Part shown: positions 34,024-43,637 of the stretch, in pieces | Numbering within the stretch: the first letter of the stretch is position 1 | Layout: each line of letters opens with the position of its first letter | Assembly: GCF_030272615.1 (NCBI RefSeq) | Contig: NC_081414.1 | Coordinates: 334,845,427-334,907,426 of the forward strand | Source of the DNA: Cryptomeria japonica | Taxonomy: Eukaryota > Streptophyta > Pinopsida > Cupressales > Cupressaceae | Length of the DNA: 62,000 nucleotides | Direction of reading: 5' to 3' | Position numbers and translations under genes: made by a program | Notes under the pieces: model-generated | What the model was told of the DNA's origin: nothing | Databases searched by the model: none | What the model saw: only the letters and a program-made list of their open reading frames with translations

Positions 34024-34268
34024 GCCTACCCTAGCCTTGGCCTTCATTTCCCGAATCAGTATTCTTCATCCTGTGACTTTGTCACTTTATCCAGTCAATC
34101 CATTCTAGCCTTTCTTTCTTATCGAGAGATTGTCTGCAATCTTTTCAGACATTTTCATCCAATCTTTCGAGGGGGCATATCATCCCATTCTGGGGCAACT
34201 CTGTATCAGTTCATATTATCTTCTTTGAAACAACGCGACAAGCCGCATTGTCTCAAAGAGGGGCAAAA

Positions 34269-35037
34269 TGTAGACACCTAAAATTGTCAGGTCTAATTAA
34301 ATAAATATTTTATTTATTTAATTATCTAAGCCTAATTCTTCTATTAATTAAATAAATCTTTATTTATTTAATTAATTCATTTATCCTCTTCTAGCCTTAT
34401 TTCTCATTTAAATAAATACATTTATTTATTTAAATTATCCCTTTCCTAAATTAAATAAATATCTTATTTATTTAATTATCTTATTTCTTCTATTAATTAA
34501 ATAAATCTTTATTTATTTAATTAATTCATTAGCTTTTTTTACACATGACACATTTCATTCATCTCTTAATTCCTACACTACCTACCTCTTTCATTATTTT
34601 GGTATTTCTTTTACCTACCCTCTAATCCTAGCCGACCTCACTTTTTACACCTCTCAATCTTATCCCTCCATTTCATATTGTGTCTTTTATTTAAGGAGAT
34701 GCCTCCTTCATTGTCAAACCCTAATGACTAATCTTGAAGACTTGGCTACACTACAATCCTATTTGCAACCACATTCTGTTCTTTGTTGAGCTCTTGTGCA
34801 TATAAAATCTGAGAGCAAATATATCAAGCAAGATCAATGGAGATAGGAAGAATGGAGATCAAAACCCTATTGGACATGTGATGGTATAATCTTTGTGATT
34901 TCATGTGATTTGCATTGTCTTAGGTAATCTTCATATGTTATGGTGGATCTTTGTTGATTGTTAGGCTAGGGTTTTGTGGTTGGATTCATTTAGCCTTTCA
35001 ATATTGTTATTATTGTTGTCCATTTTCACCATATACA
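34269..35037 (+). repeat. 3' LTR of the Tat element (769 bp)
   Basis: Preceded by the purine tract TCAAAGAGGGGCAAAA. It is the same length as the 5' LTR with nine differences by eye, mostly transitions, and ends ACCATATACA followed by CTATC. Confidence 0.95.
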
Positions 35038-35042
35038 CTATC
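35038..35042 (+). repeat. Target site duplication CTATC, right
   Basis: Matches 18847-18851 and closes the Tat insertion. The sequence after it (CAACGATTT...) should be LINE 5' sequence until the chromovirus resumes near 35100-35135. Confidence 0.9.
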
Positions 35043-35134
35043 CAACGATTTAATTTAATTAATTGTTGATCAATAACAGTAGATTTCACATCCCAAGGAC
35101 TATTGAATAATAGATGAACTATATAGAGTTGTAT

Positions 35135-36330
35135 ATTTATTGAAGATTGAATTGCACGTAGGATGTCATCAAATATGGATGAGGGATGAAGATGTTCATA
35201 AAACTACTTTCAAATGTCACTATGAACACATCAATTTTTTAGTCATGTCTTTGGCTTGACTTTTGCCTCGACAAAATTTCAATCATGCATGAACAAGGTG
35301 TTTAGCAAGCAATTAAGAAAGTTTGTCTTAGCCTTTTTAATCACATTTTGATATATAGTAAGACTTTGGATCAATACATGAAGCAATTTAATGAAGTCTT
35401 GAGCATATTCGAGGATAACTTCATTTTTGCCAAGCAATGAAACTATGTTCTAGCTCAAGGAGATTTTGTATTTGGGTCATGTCACCAATGAACAAGGGGT
35501 TGGAGTGGACCAATAGAAGATCCAAGCTATTCAAGATTGGCCACCTCCTAAGAATGTGTCACAATTAAAAGGATTATTGGGAATATGCAACTACTACTCA
35601 AGCTTCATAAAGAATCCTCCTAACTTACAACATCACTCACAAATATAACTAAAATGGAGCATTTAATTGGACAAATGTAGCAATGTGAGGTTTAAATAAA
35701 TTGAAAGAGGTAACGTGTTCATGTACAGTGTTTTTTGTTTCAATATTTTCAGTTTCTTTTGTATTAGAATGTGATGCCTCTAGAGAAGGCATCAAAACCA
35801 TTTTGATACAAAAACAATATCCCATTGCTTTTGAAAGTAGAAAACTAACAAAATAAAAAATTCCCATTTATGAAGGAGATGATAATAATCATGCATGCCT
35901 TAGTGAAGTTCAAATAATACTTGGTGTGTGGGAATTAAGTAGTCAAGACATATCGCAATAGTCTCAAGTACTTTCTTAATTAGAATCACTTGAACAAGAA
36001 ACAATACATAAATGTGTAAGAAACTTTCAAGCATATGATTTTGATGTTGAATATGTGAAGGGTAAGTGTAATGTAGTTTTTAATACATTATCTCAAATGC
36101 CTACTGAATCACTTGAACAAGAAACAATACATAAATGTGTAAGAAACTTTCAAGCATATGATTTTGATGTTGAATATGTCAAGGGTAAGTGTAATGTATT
36201 TTTTAATACATCATCTCAAATGCCTACTTTATGTTCTATTTTGTATTTTTTTGTTGATTGGGTCATTACCATCATACCTAATTATGTCACAAATGAATTT
36301 GCTAGTATCCTTTTGGATATAAGGGTATAG
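35135..36330 (+). pseudogene. Chromovirus RT end and RNase H (right half of the split element)
   Basis: The sequence resumes in RT with a relic of GYHQIRMRDEDVHKTTFKCHYEH at about 35140-35210, then FLVMSLA and FQSCMN-like pieces, then YLGHVTNEQGVGVDQ and IQDWPPPKNVSQLKGLLGICNYYSSFIKN at about 35460-35620. RNase H relics follow (VLECDASREGIKTILIQKQ near 35765-35820). The domain end, DFDVEYVKGKCNVVFNTLSQMP, appears twice because of a 123-bp in-frame duplication. Stops and frameshifts are numerous. It continues the element whose left half ends at 15645; only about 12-15 RT codons seem to be missing between the halves. Confidence 0.78.
35983..36228 (+). repeat. 123-bp tandem duplication in RNase H
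   Basis: Copy 1 is 35983-36105 and copy 2 is 36106-36228, nearly identical, both starting GAATCACTTGAACAAG. The period of 123 bases (41 codons) keeps the frame, so the end of RNase H is encoded twice. Confidence 0.92.
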
Positions 36331-36336
36331 GATGAT

Positions 36337-36605
36337 GGGATGACCCCACAACACATCGGTTAGCTGTGAGCCTCCTACATGGGAGGTCTTGGGTTTGAGT
36401 CCACTCGAGGCCCATGTGTCCCACACACAGGTGATGGAGAGATAAGGTGATGCTTGAGCATGGAAGATAGGACGACACAAGGATATATGAGGGTGTTATT
36501 GCCGAACAAACTTGAGGATGAGGCCCCTCAAAAATGTGATATCACTAGTTAATATCTCCAATAAAAAGCGAATACCACTTCGGCTGTGATTGATAATAAA
36601 AAGGA
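36337..36605 (+). mobile_element. tRNA-derived SINE in the chromovirus integrase
   Basis: This ~269-bp insertion is flanked by an 11-base direct repeat, TATAGGATGAT (36326-36336 and 36606-36616). Near its 5' end is a GGTTAGCTGTGAG segment like a pol III A box. GGTTTGAGTCC at 36392-36402 matches the B-box consensus GGTTCRANTCC. The 3' end is A-rich (GATAATAAAAAGG). Structure, size, target duplication and promoter boxes fit a plant tRNA-related SINE. The family is not recognised. Confidence 0.75.
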
Positions 36606-36616
36606 TATAGGATGAT

Positions 36617-37975
36617 AGGTTCAAAGTGGTGGAAGATCTAATTGTGCATAAATAAAGGATGTATTTGGTCTAAGAATCAAAGATGATGGAAAAGATTTTA
36701 AGAGCCATATATGGCATTTCATTGGTTGGGTATCTAGGATATTTCAAAAACTATAAATGGATTAGAAAGATATTCTCCTAAAAATGAATTAAAGAGGATG
36801 TGCTCAAACACATTAAGTATTGGTCATCTTACCAACATACCAATATTGAATAAGTCTATCCTACAAGTCTACTTCAACCATTACACGTCATTGACCAAAA
36901 GTGAGAAAGTATATATCTATGAACTTTATTACTAGGTTACCAAAGGTAAATTGTAAAGATCACATTTTTATTGTAGTAGATAAACTTACTAAGTATGTGC
37001 AGTTTTATTCCACATCCTCTAATTTCAAGGCTTCCCAAATGGCTAGTTTATTTTTCAATGAAGTATTCAAATTACATGGTTTTCCTAAGAACATTGTTAG
37101 TGACAAGGAAAGTATGTTTTTTAGTCACTTTTGGCAAGAACTATTTTGTTTGGCAAAAACAAAACTCAAACGTAGCACAAGTTACCACCCTCAAAGTGAT
37201 AGAAAATTTGAAATTGTTAACAAATGGATTTAAGGGTACCTAAGAAATTTTGTATGTAGACAACAAACATCTTGGATCAAGTAGTTACATTTGGAGAACA
37301 TTGCTATAACACCTTCCACCATATGTACATAGATATGTTGTCTTTTATGGCTTTGTGTCGATATGATTCTTTAACCCTTTTGGATCTTGTAATCACATAA
37401 AATAGGGTACACAAAGCAATGAATATGATCAAGTAGAGTCAAAAGATATTGAATCTTTTAAAGACCATCTTCAACATGCTCAAAACTAGTAGAAAATCTA
37501 TGCATATCAATGACATATTGTAAGAGAATTTGAAGTTGGATAAATGGTTTACTTGAAGCTACAATTCTATAAGTAGTCTTCATTGAAGAAAAAAAGAGCA
37601 AGAAAGTTGAAACCCAAATTCTATGGCCCCTATAAGATCATAAGTAAGGTGGGAGAAGTAGCCTATGAGCTAAAGCTACCAAAGAACAATCAAATTCACA
37701 TATGTCATGTTTCTTGCCTTACAAATGGTTTGGGGTGGCATGTTGCATCTTCCAAATAATTACCACCATTAGATGATTAAGGAAGAGACATTTTGATACT
37801 AAAAGTTGTCTTGGATATTTAAAAAGTTGTCTTGGATACTTAAGAAAGGAAGTTGACGAATAGAACCATTATCGAGTATTTGGTGTGATAAGACTTGCCA
37901 ATAGAAGTTGCTACATGAAAATAAACCAACACTTTGAAGAATCCCAATTTGAATTTCTTGAAGGAAAACAATTAT
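36617..37975 (+). pseudogene. Chromovirus integrase with chromodomain remnant
   Basis: After the SINE the zinc-binding region is badly decayed. The catalytic core is readable at 36900-37230: MNFITRLPKVNCKDHIFIVVDKLTKY with the first Asp, NIVSDKESMFFSHFW with the second, and SYHPQSDRKFEIVNKW covering the Glu region (D-R-K-F-E). The C-terminal GPY/F module reads PKFYGPYKIISKVGEVAYELKLP at about 37605-37680. A relic chromodomain follows at 37770-37970, with pieces reading IEYLV- and LPIE-like in shifted frames. Chromodomains steer chromovirus integration toward marked heterochromatin. It ends at a purine tract before the LTR. Confidence 0.75.
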
Positions 37976-37988
37976 AAAGAGGGAGGAC
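37976..37988 (+). promoter_or_regulatory. Polypurine tract of the first chromovirus
   Basis: AAAGAGGGAGGAC lies directly before TGTCATG, the classical position for plus-strand priming. Confidence 0.75.
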
Positions 37989-39564
37989 TGTCATGTTTTT
38001 TCCATAAGATTCTAGGTCGTTCCTTAAGCTTATTTTCCATCCCCCATGGACTTGGGGAAATAAATTAGGAAAATTACTTTGTAACATTTAAGTATTTAAA
38101 GTGGATGGCGGATTATAGGATCCTTTTGTTGGTGCAGGAGCACCCAAAGACACAAATGAAGCCTAAAGAGTCTAATATAGCCCATGAGGTGAAAATGATC
38201 ATATGTAGTAGGTTGATAGGTTTGTGAGTCAATAAGACCCAATTGATGTAGGGCATTGTCATGGTTGCATTTTATAAGCCACCATGAACAAGTGACCATG
38301 TGGGTCAGTAGGAGTCTAGACATGATTCGGGCAATAAATATTGGTCTTAGAAACATTAGACCAATCCTTGGAATAGGTCGAATACACCTTGGACATGCCA
38401 AATTTGAAAAGTGCAAGTTGACAACTTTTGTTGTCATTGCAAAATGTTGTAAAAAGGGGTAACTAATTCTCCAACGGTTGCAAAGTTTGAAAAGTGGCTG
38501 GAAATCGTTAAGGAGCCTATATTAGGCCCACTTGGATCAATTCTAGGGTTTTTGTTGTTAAATTTGTTGAAATTGGTGACGTTTTGGAGTTTTGGAGCAA
38601 TATAATATACTTGGAGTTTCCTAAAATTTTGTGTGTTTGATGTTTATTTCTGACCTATACGGATTGGTAGGTGCCTGAAACCAATTGGATGAGTTATGGA
38701 AGTCTCTTACCTTTCATTTGAATCAAGTTTGAGGTCTTGAAATAATTGAGTTGCAGAGATCCATCAAAAACTATCTAGACTTGTCACAAACCCTACCAGC
38801 ATCTAGGGTTTCACTGAAAAGATGCCCTTAATCTGACATTTTCACCAGAGGACCAAACAACTTGTGGGAAAAAATTAGAGGGTAAAATGTACCATAATAT
38901 TTTGGTGTTGGTTTGTAGGTAGGCTTCAATCTCTAAGAGATTGAATTGACCCTAGGCAGGCATCTCTATGTGATCGCCTGAACTAATACAAGGGGTACTT
39001 TCTTTGTAAATTAGGCCTAATTAGCTTAATTAAGTTTGGAAGGACAATAAGGGTATAGACCTTTCAAACTTGGGGTTAGGGTCTAAGCCTTTGGAAAATT
39101 GTGTAACTTGATAAAGGGTATCTGAATCTACCCTTATCTTGTCTTGTCCTTTTAAATTTTATTAAGTTGTGTGTGGAGAACTCAATTGGTAGGGCTACTA
39201 GTCAACCGGTAGGACTACTAGAGAAATAGGACAGTTGTGAGACAAGTAGCCCATAACACATTTAATAGTCAGATCTTATGGATGTTTGAGTTGTTTGGAC
39301 CACTAATAGACAAAATCCAATAGGTTTCCATCCCACAGGTACCAGAAGATTGTCTACCATTCACACAAGGGTTGGGTGTTTCCATCCCACCGGTACTAGA
39401 AAATACTAATCCTTTATGGACCCGGTTACATAAATTGTTGTGTGAGTTGAGAAATTGGTAGGTGTGTTGTTTGACACCTTGAACAAACAAAACAACTTGG
39501 TTTGGACACATTAGTTGTGGGTGATCAAAGGTTATCACCTAGTTTGTTGCCTGGCTCTGCATCA
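37989..39564 (+). repeat. LTR region between two chromovirus internal regions
   Basis: The left edge is a 3' LTR start (TGTCATG after a purine tract) belonging to the upstream integrase. The right edge is a 5' LTR end (CTGCATCA) three bases before an initiator-tRNA primer binding site belonging to the downstream gag. The two RT segments belong to different families, so the interval probably holds parts of two LTRs; I could not find an internal CA/TG junction. A TATA-like CCTATATTAGG is near 38517. Confidence 0.55.
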
Positions 39565-39567
39565 TAT

Positions 39568-39579
39568 TGGTATCAGAGC
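39568..39579 (+). promoter_or_regulatory. Primer binding site, initiator tRNA-Met
   Basis: TGGTATCAGAGC is the classical plant complement of the initiator tRNA-Met 3' end, used by many gypsy and copia elements. Confidence 0.92.
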
Positions 39580-39614
39580 GAGTTGGATCACTTGGGGAAA
39601 GTTATTTTTGGTGT

Positions 39615-41936
39615 ATGTCCGCGGAAGGAAGTGAGGGAGAGGCTAGAAACATGCCTTTTAAGAGTGTGTCTCAAGATGCCATCAAGAATTTGTTTGAGGA
39701 GATGTTTGAAAATAGAGTGAGGGAGTTAGAGAAGGCCAAGGGAAAAGGAAAGGAGGGCGAATGTGACTCTGATGGAGAAGAAGAACAAGGGGGAGAAGAA
39801 GAAACCCCAAAGTAGGAAGCTAAGTTACCTGTAGATCAAAGAGAATTTGTTGAGGTCCTGAAGTCCTTTGACAGAGAATCCTCATCAAGTAAAGATGGCA
39901 TCCCTATGTTTAGTGGGAAAATGAATGCAAAAGAAGTGATGGATTGGATTGAGGCATTGAACAACCATTTTGAATGCAAGGAGACCCCTGAGAATAAGAA
40001 GGTTATCTTTGCTAAGTCTAAGATGAAAGGAGCAACACTCACTTGGTGGAATTACCTCCAAGGTGAGAGGGTGAAGGAAGTTAGAGGTATGATAACCTCA
40101 TGGGATAGAATGTTGGAAAAAGTGAAGGCGCAATTCATCCCAGTAGACTATGAAGTCCAAGTCTACAAGAAGTTACAAGGTTTGAGAAAAAAAGATCTTG
40201 ATGTGAGTGATAATACCGAGGAGTTCCATAGCTTGAGTCTAAGGACCAAACACCATGAGGAGGAACCAAAGAAAGTGGCAAGATATCTTAGTGGATTGAA
40301 ATATATTATCCAAGATGAGATCAACATACTAGCACTCGAGACAGTAAGCAAGTGCTTTCAACTAGCACTAAGGGAAGAGGAGAAGTTAAAGAGAAAGAAT
40401 TATCAAAATAACAGAGGTAGAGGAGCCAGAAACTTCAGAGGCAGAGGCCATATAAATGGTAGAGGACAGATTCCTAGGCCACAAGGAGAGGCTAATCAAT
40501 AAAATCAACATGGAGATGGTAACACAAGAGGGGGTTTCAGAGGAAGAAGACCCAATAATAGAGGTAGATTTGGTAGAATAAGCTTGGAGCCTTTCAGGTG
40601 CTACAACTACAATCAAGTAGGTCACATCGTGGCTAAGCACTCTAAGAAGATCAGATCGAGCTCCCATGGAGAGAGGAGAACACATTTGGTTCAAGACACT
40701 GATTGTCAGAGTGTCAATTCACCTAATTCCTATGGACTTCTAGAGAGAGGAGAAGCCTTGATAATGAGGAGAATATTGTTGAAAGTACCAAGCAATATTG
40801 AACCTCCACAAAGGAAGACACTCTTCCAGACCACATGCAAAGTAGGAGGCAAGGTATGTAAGGTTATAATAGATTCAGGTTCAACTGAAAATTTAGTATC
40901 CTTAGAAATGGTAGAGAAACTAAAATTGAGAAGAATTCCTCATCCATTTCTATATAAATTTTATTGGCTTACTAAAGGAAAACAAACCTTGGTAGAGGAG
41001 CAATCATGGGTTGAATTTCAGATAGGAGCATAAAAAGATAAAATTTTGTTTGATATTGTTGAGATGGATTCCTATTATCTTCTTTTTGGAAGGCCATGGC
41101 AATATGACCTCAAGTCTCATCATGATGGATACAAGAACACCTACTCCATCACTAAAGATGAAAAGGTGATTGAATTGATACCCCTGCCTGATAACAGCAA
41201 GGATTAGAAGGAGAAGGAGGCCAAGATTATGATCATGGAAGGAAAAGAGTTCCTCAAGGCAATCAAGAAATAAGGAACACCTTTTTTTGTAATGATGTCA
41301 GTACCGAGGCAAGAAGAAGATCCCACTGTAGATGGCAAGGTAGAAAAGAAAAGGGTGACAATCCCTGAGGAGGTGAAAGAAATGTTGAGCAAATACAAGG
41401 ACGTAGTTGCATAAGAGTTGCCAAGGACCCTACCACCAATAAGGGAGATAAGCTATTGTATTGACTTTATTCTCGGTGCCACCTTACCAAACAAGCCAAC
41501 ATACAAAATGAGGAAGTTGCAAGGCAGATCCAAGAGCTGCTTGATAAAGGTTTGATAGGGAAGAGCTTGAGCACTTGTGCATTCCCGATTGTCTTAGCAC
41601 CAAAGAAGGAGGGAACATGAAAATTATGCATTGAATCTCAGGCCATTAACAAGATAACCATCAGGTATAGATTCCCTATGCCTAGAATAAAAGATTTGCT
41701 TGATTGTTTAGGAGGTGCAAGATATTATTCCAAGATTGATTTAAAAAGAGGTTATCACCAAATAAGGATTAGAGAAGGTGATGAATGGAAAACTACTTTT
41801 AAAACAAATGAAGGATTGTATGAATGGAGGGTGATTCCATTTGGGTTGTCAAATTCTCCTGGCACTTTCATGAGACTCGTGAATGAGGTGTTGAAGGACT
41901 TCAATGGTAAGTTTGTCATAGTATATCTGATGGTAT
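39615..41936 (+). pseudogene. Second chromovirus: gag, protease and N-terminal RT
   Basis: One frame from ATG 39615 runs through TAG 39813, TAA 40500 and TAA 41031. A charged N-terminus leads to the gag domain (PMFSGKMNAKEVMDWIEALNNHF, TLTWWNYLQGE, then KKLQGLRKKDLDV), an Arg/Gly-rich stretch and a decayed knuckle (CYNYNQVGHIVAKH, two Cys lost). The protease reads VIIDSGSTENLVSLEMV at about 40866 and LLFGRPWQYDL at about 41080. A frameshift lies near 41512. RT resumes at 41678: [26 protein letters not shown] and [14 protein letters not shown], ending at GKFVIVYL just before the catalytic DD, where a copia LTR was inserted. Its RT differs in family from the first chromovirus. Confidence 0.85.
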
Positions 41937-42340
41937 GATGAAAGAATAAGTATATGGTAGATTACTGAGAGGGGGGGTGGTGAATTAGTTAACTATTATA
42001 CCAACTTAACAGTAAACATCATTCAACTTGTAAATATCAACATACTTCATCTCTCAATGATTCCAAATATCATGCCTTATCTGAAGTTAATCAAATCACC
42101 AAATAAGATCATAACCACAAAAACATTCACCACTTGACACAAATGTTTATATGTAGAAAACCCAAATAGGTAAAAAAACATGCTGAAATGAGACTTACAA
42201 GATAGCTATCTGAACTCTTATGAAGTTCGCCCTGTTAGGAGCCAAGCCTGTTAAGAACTGATTTTGTTAGGAATTGCTCGATTAAGGGATTTACAAAATG
42301 CCTTGATGAAAAGCAAAATACCTAGTTAGGAGTAACCTCA
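41937..42340 (-). repeat. Copia 3' LTR, distal part (minus strand)
   Basis: The RT coding sequence ends abruptly and ACTGAGAGGGGGGGTGGTGAATTAG follows about 30 bases in. This is the reverse complement of the conserved 3' terminus of many plant Ty1/copia LTRs, placing the LTR end at about 41937 (+/- 10 bases). The LTR is interrupted at 42340 by the 18-kb element and resumes at 60320. TTGTTAGGA-like motifs recur on both sides of the interruption, supporting continuity. Confidence 0.7.
42336..42340 (+). repeat. Target site duplication CCTCA, left
   Basis: CCTCA precedes TGTTGTCC of the 5' LTR and recurs at 60315-60319 after the 3' LTR. Confidence 0.85.
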
Positions 42341-42510
42341 TGTTGTCCTCGATTTCAATGCGACCAAAATAATGAGGCAACCCTACGAAACTGGTCCATT
42401 TTGTACCTTACGATCTCCGGGAGAGCTTGATCGACTCTATCGGTTTGCTCATTTTTTCTTTTTCTTTTTCTTTTTATTGTTTTTCTAGGTTTTTAAGATT
42501 TGTAGTTTTT

Positions 42511-43516
42511 CCTGCAAGTCCGACCTGCAAGGTTCCTTCTTTTTCAAAGGAATTGCACATCGGACTTTAAACTCTGATGTGCAAAGGTTTGCTTTTCCCC
42601 TACAAATTAGACTTTAAAGTCCGACCTGCAGGTAATCCTTCCCTTGCAGTTCCGACTTTAAAGTCTGATTTGCAAGTTGTCTAGTCAAAAAAGTTGCATG
42701 TTGGACTTTAAAGTCCGACTTGCAAGGGTTTTATTCCTGCATGATGGACTTTAAATTCTGACATACACTGCATGATTAGCAATTAATAGTCCCATTTATT
42801 GCTAATTTAGGAGATTATTTATTGAATTTTAGAGATTATTTCTTCATTCTTGTTTACAATTTCTCCTCCGCACGTTCCCTCCTCCCTTTTCCTCTATCTT
42901 CATTCACCAACCTTGCGGATTTGTCGAATCCCTACTAGATTTTTGTTCATCATGGCAGATTGAGGTAGGTTTTGTTTTATTTTTATTTTTCCTATCGGGT
43001 TTTTCCCCTACATTATTTCCTCCTTAGGTTTTTTGTCAGTTGGATGTGTATCAGACATTAAGGTCCGATTGTTCCTCAAAATCTTTCGATCTGCAGGTTA
43101 TGTGCTAGAATCTATCTTCTTTTCCCTTTACCCAGCTTCATCATGGAATTTATAACCCGATCCGTAGCACTCTGTGCAAAGATCTCTCCGCATATCGGAT
43201 TTTAAAGTCTGATATGCAGGAGTGTAAACTTCACATATCAGACTTTAAAATCCGATATGCAAAGAGGAGAATGTTTGATTGACATGTCGGGCTTTAAAAC
43301 CCGACATGTCAATCAGTTGCCCTTCCCCAATCTGAACATCGGACTTTAAAGTCTAATGTGCTAATAATTTTTTCCCCAATTTGCACATCGAACTTTAAAG
43401 TCCGATATGCAAGAAAAGATGTTTTATCCTCGTAAATTGGACTTTAAATTCCAATGTGCAAATTTTGTCTCCTAAGGTACAGATCGGACATTTTTCCCCG
43501 ACCTGCTATTTTTTAC
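42511..43516 (+). repeat. Palindrome array in 5' LTR U3
   Basis: About eleven inverted repeats centre on CGGACTTTAAAGTCCG. Best units: 42553-42584, 42600-42632, 42643-42676, 42694-42725, 42736-42774, 43190-43217, 43232-43260, 43279-43312, 43334-43361, 43381-43412 and about 43432-43460, with a degenerate one at 43489-43516. The outer arms differ between units (CACATC/GATGTG, CATATC/GATATG, CATGTC/GACATG) but remain complementary within each unit. Two clusters are separated by ~415 bases. Confidence 0.92.
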
Positions 43517-43637
43517 AATTTTACTCCCAAGCCTATTCTGAGTCCGATTTTTCGATCTAATTGATAAAAGTTGATTTTATTGATGATGATAACTATCAAA
43601 GAAGCTAATCCTCAGTGTTAAATGCAGTCATTTGAAA

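Larger units (their letters stand above)
18852..35037 (+). mobile_element. Complete Tat-type gypsy retrotransposon (16.2 kb) with antisense gene
   Basis: The element is delimited by two 769-bp LTRs (TGTAGACACC ... ATATACA), a CTATC target duplication, a primer binding site after the 5' LTR and a purine tract (TCAAAGAGGGGCAAAA) before the 3' LTR. Order: LTR, 2.2-kb leader, gag, protease with a G-patch-like segment, RT, degenerate RNase H, second RNase H, integrase, about 1.6 kb of spacer, an antisense plant-mobile-domain gene, LTR. Dual RNase H downstream of RT and extra ORFs between pol and the 3' LTR are known traits of the plant Tat lineage. The LTRs differ at nine positions by my count (about 1.2%), so the insertion is fairly recent, yet pol carries ten in-frame stops and is defective. 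Confidence 0.92.

Noticed and set aside
36380-36450. tRNA gene
   Set aside because: A B box and a partial A box are present, but no cloverleaf can be drawn and the unit has a SINE tail and target duplication.
42511-43516. CRISPR-like array
   Set aside because: The units are palindromic with arms varying from copy to copy and irregular spacing. There are no uniform spacers or cas genes, and the setting is an LTR in a plant genome.
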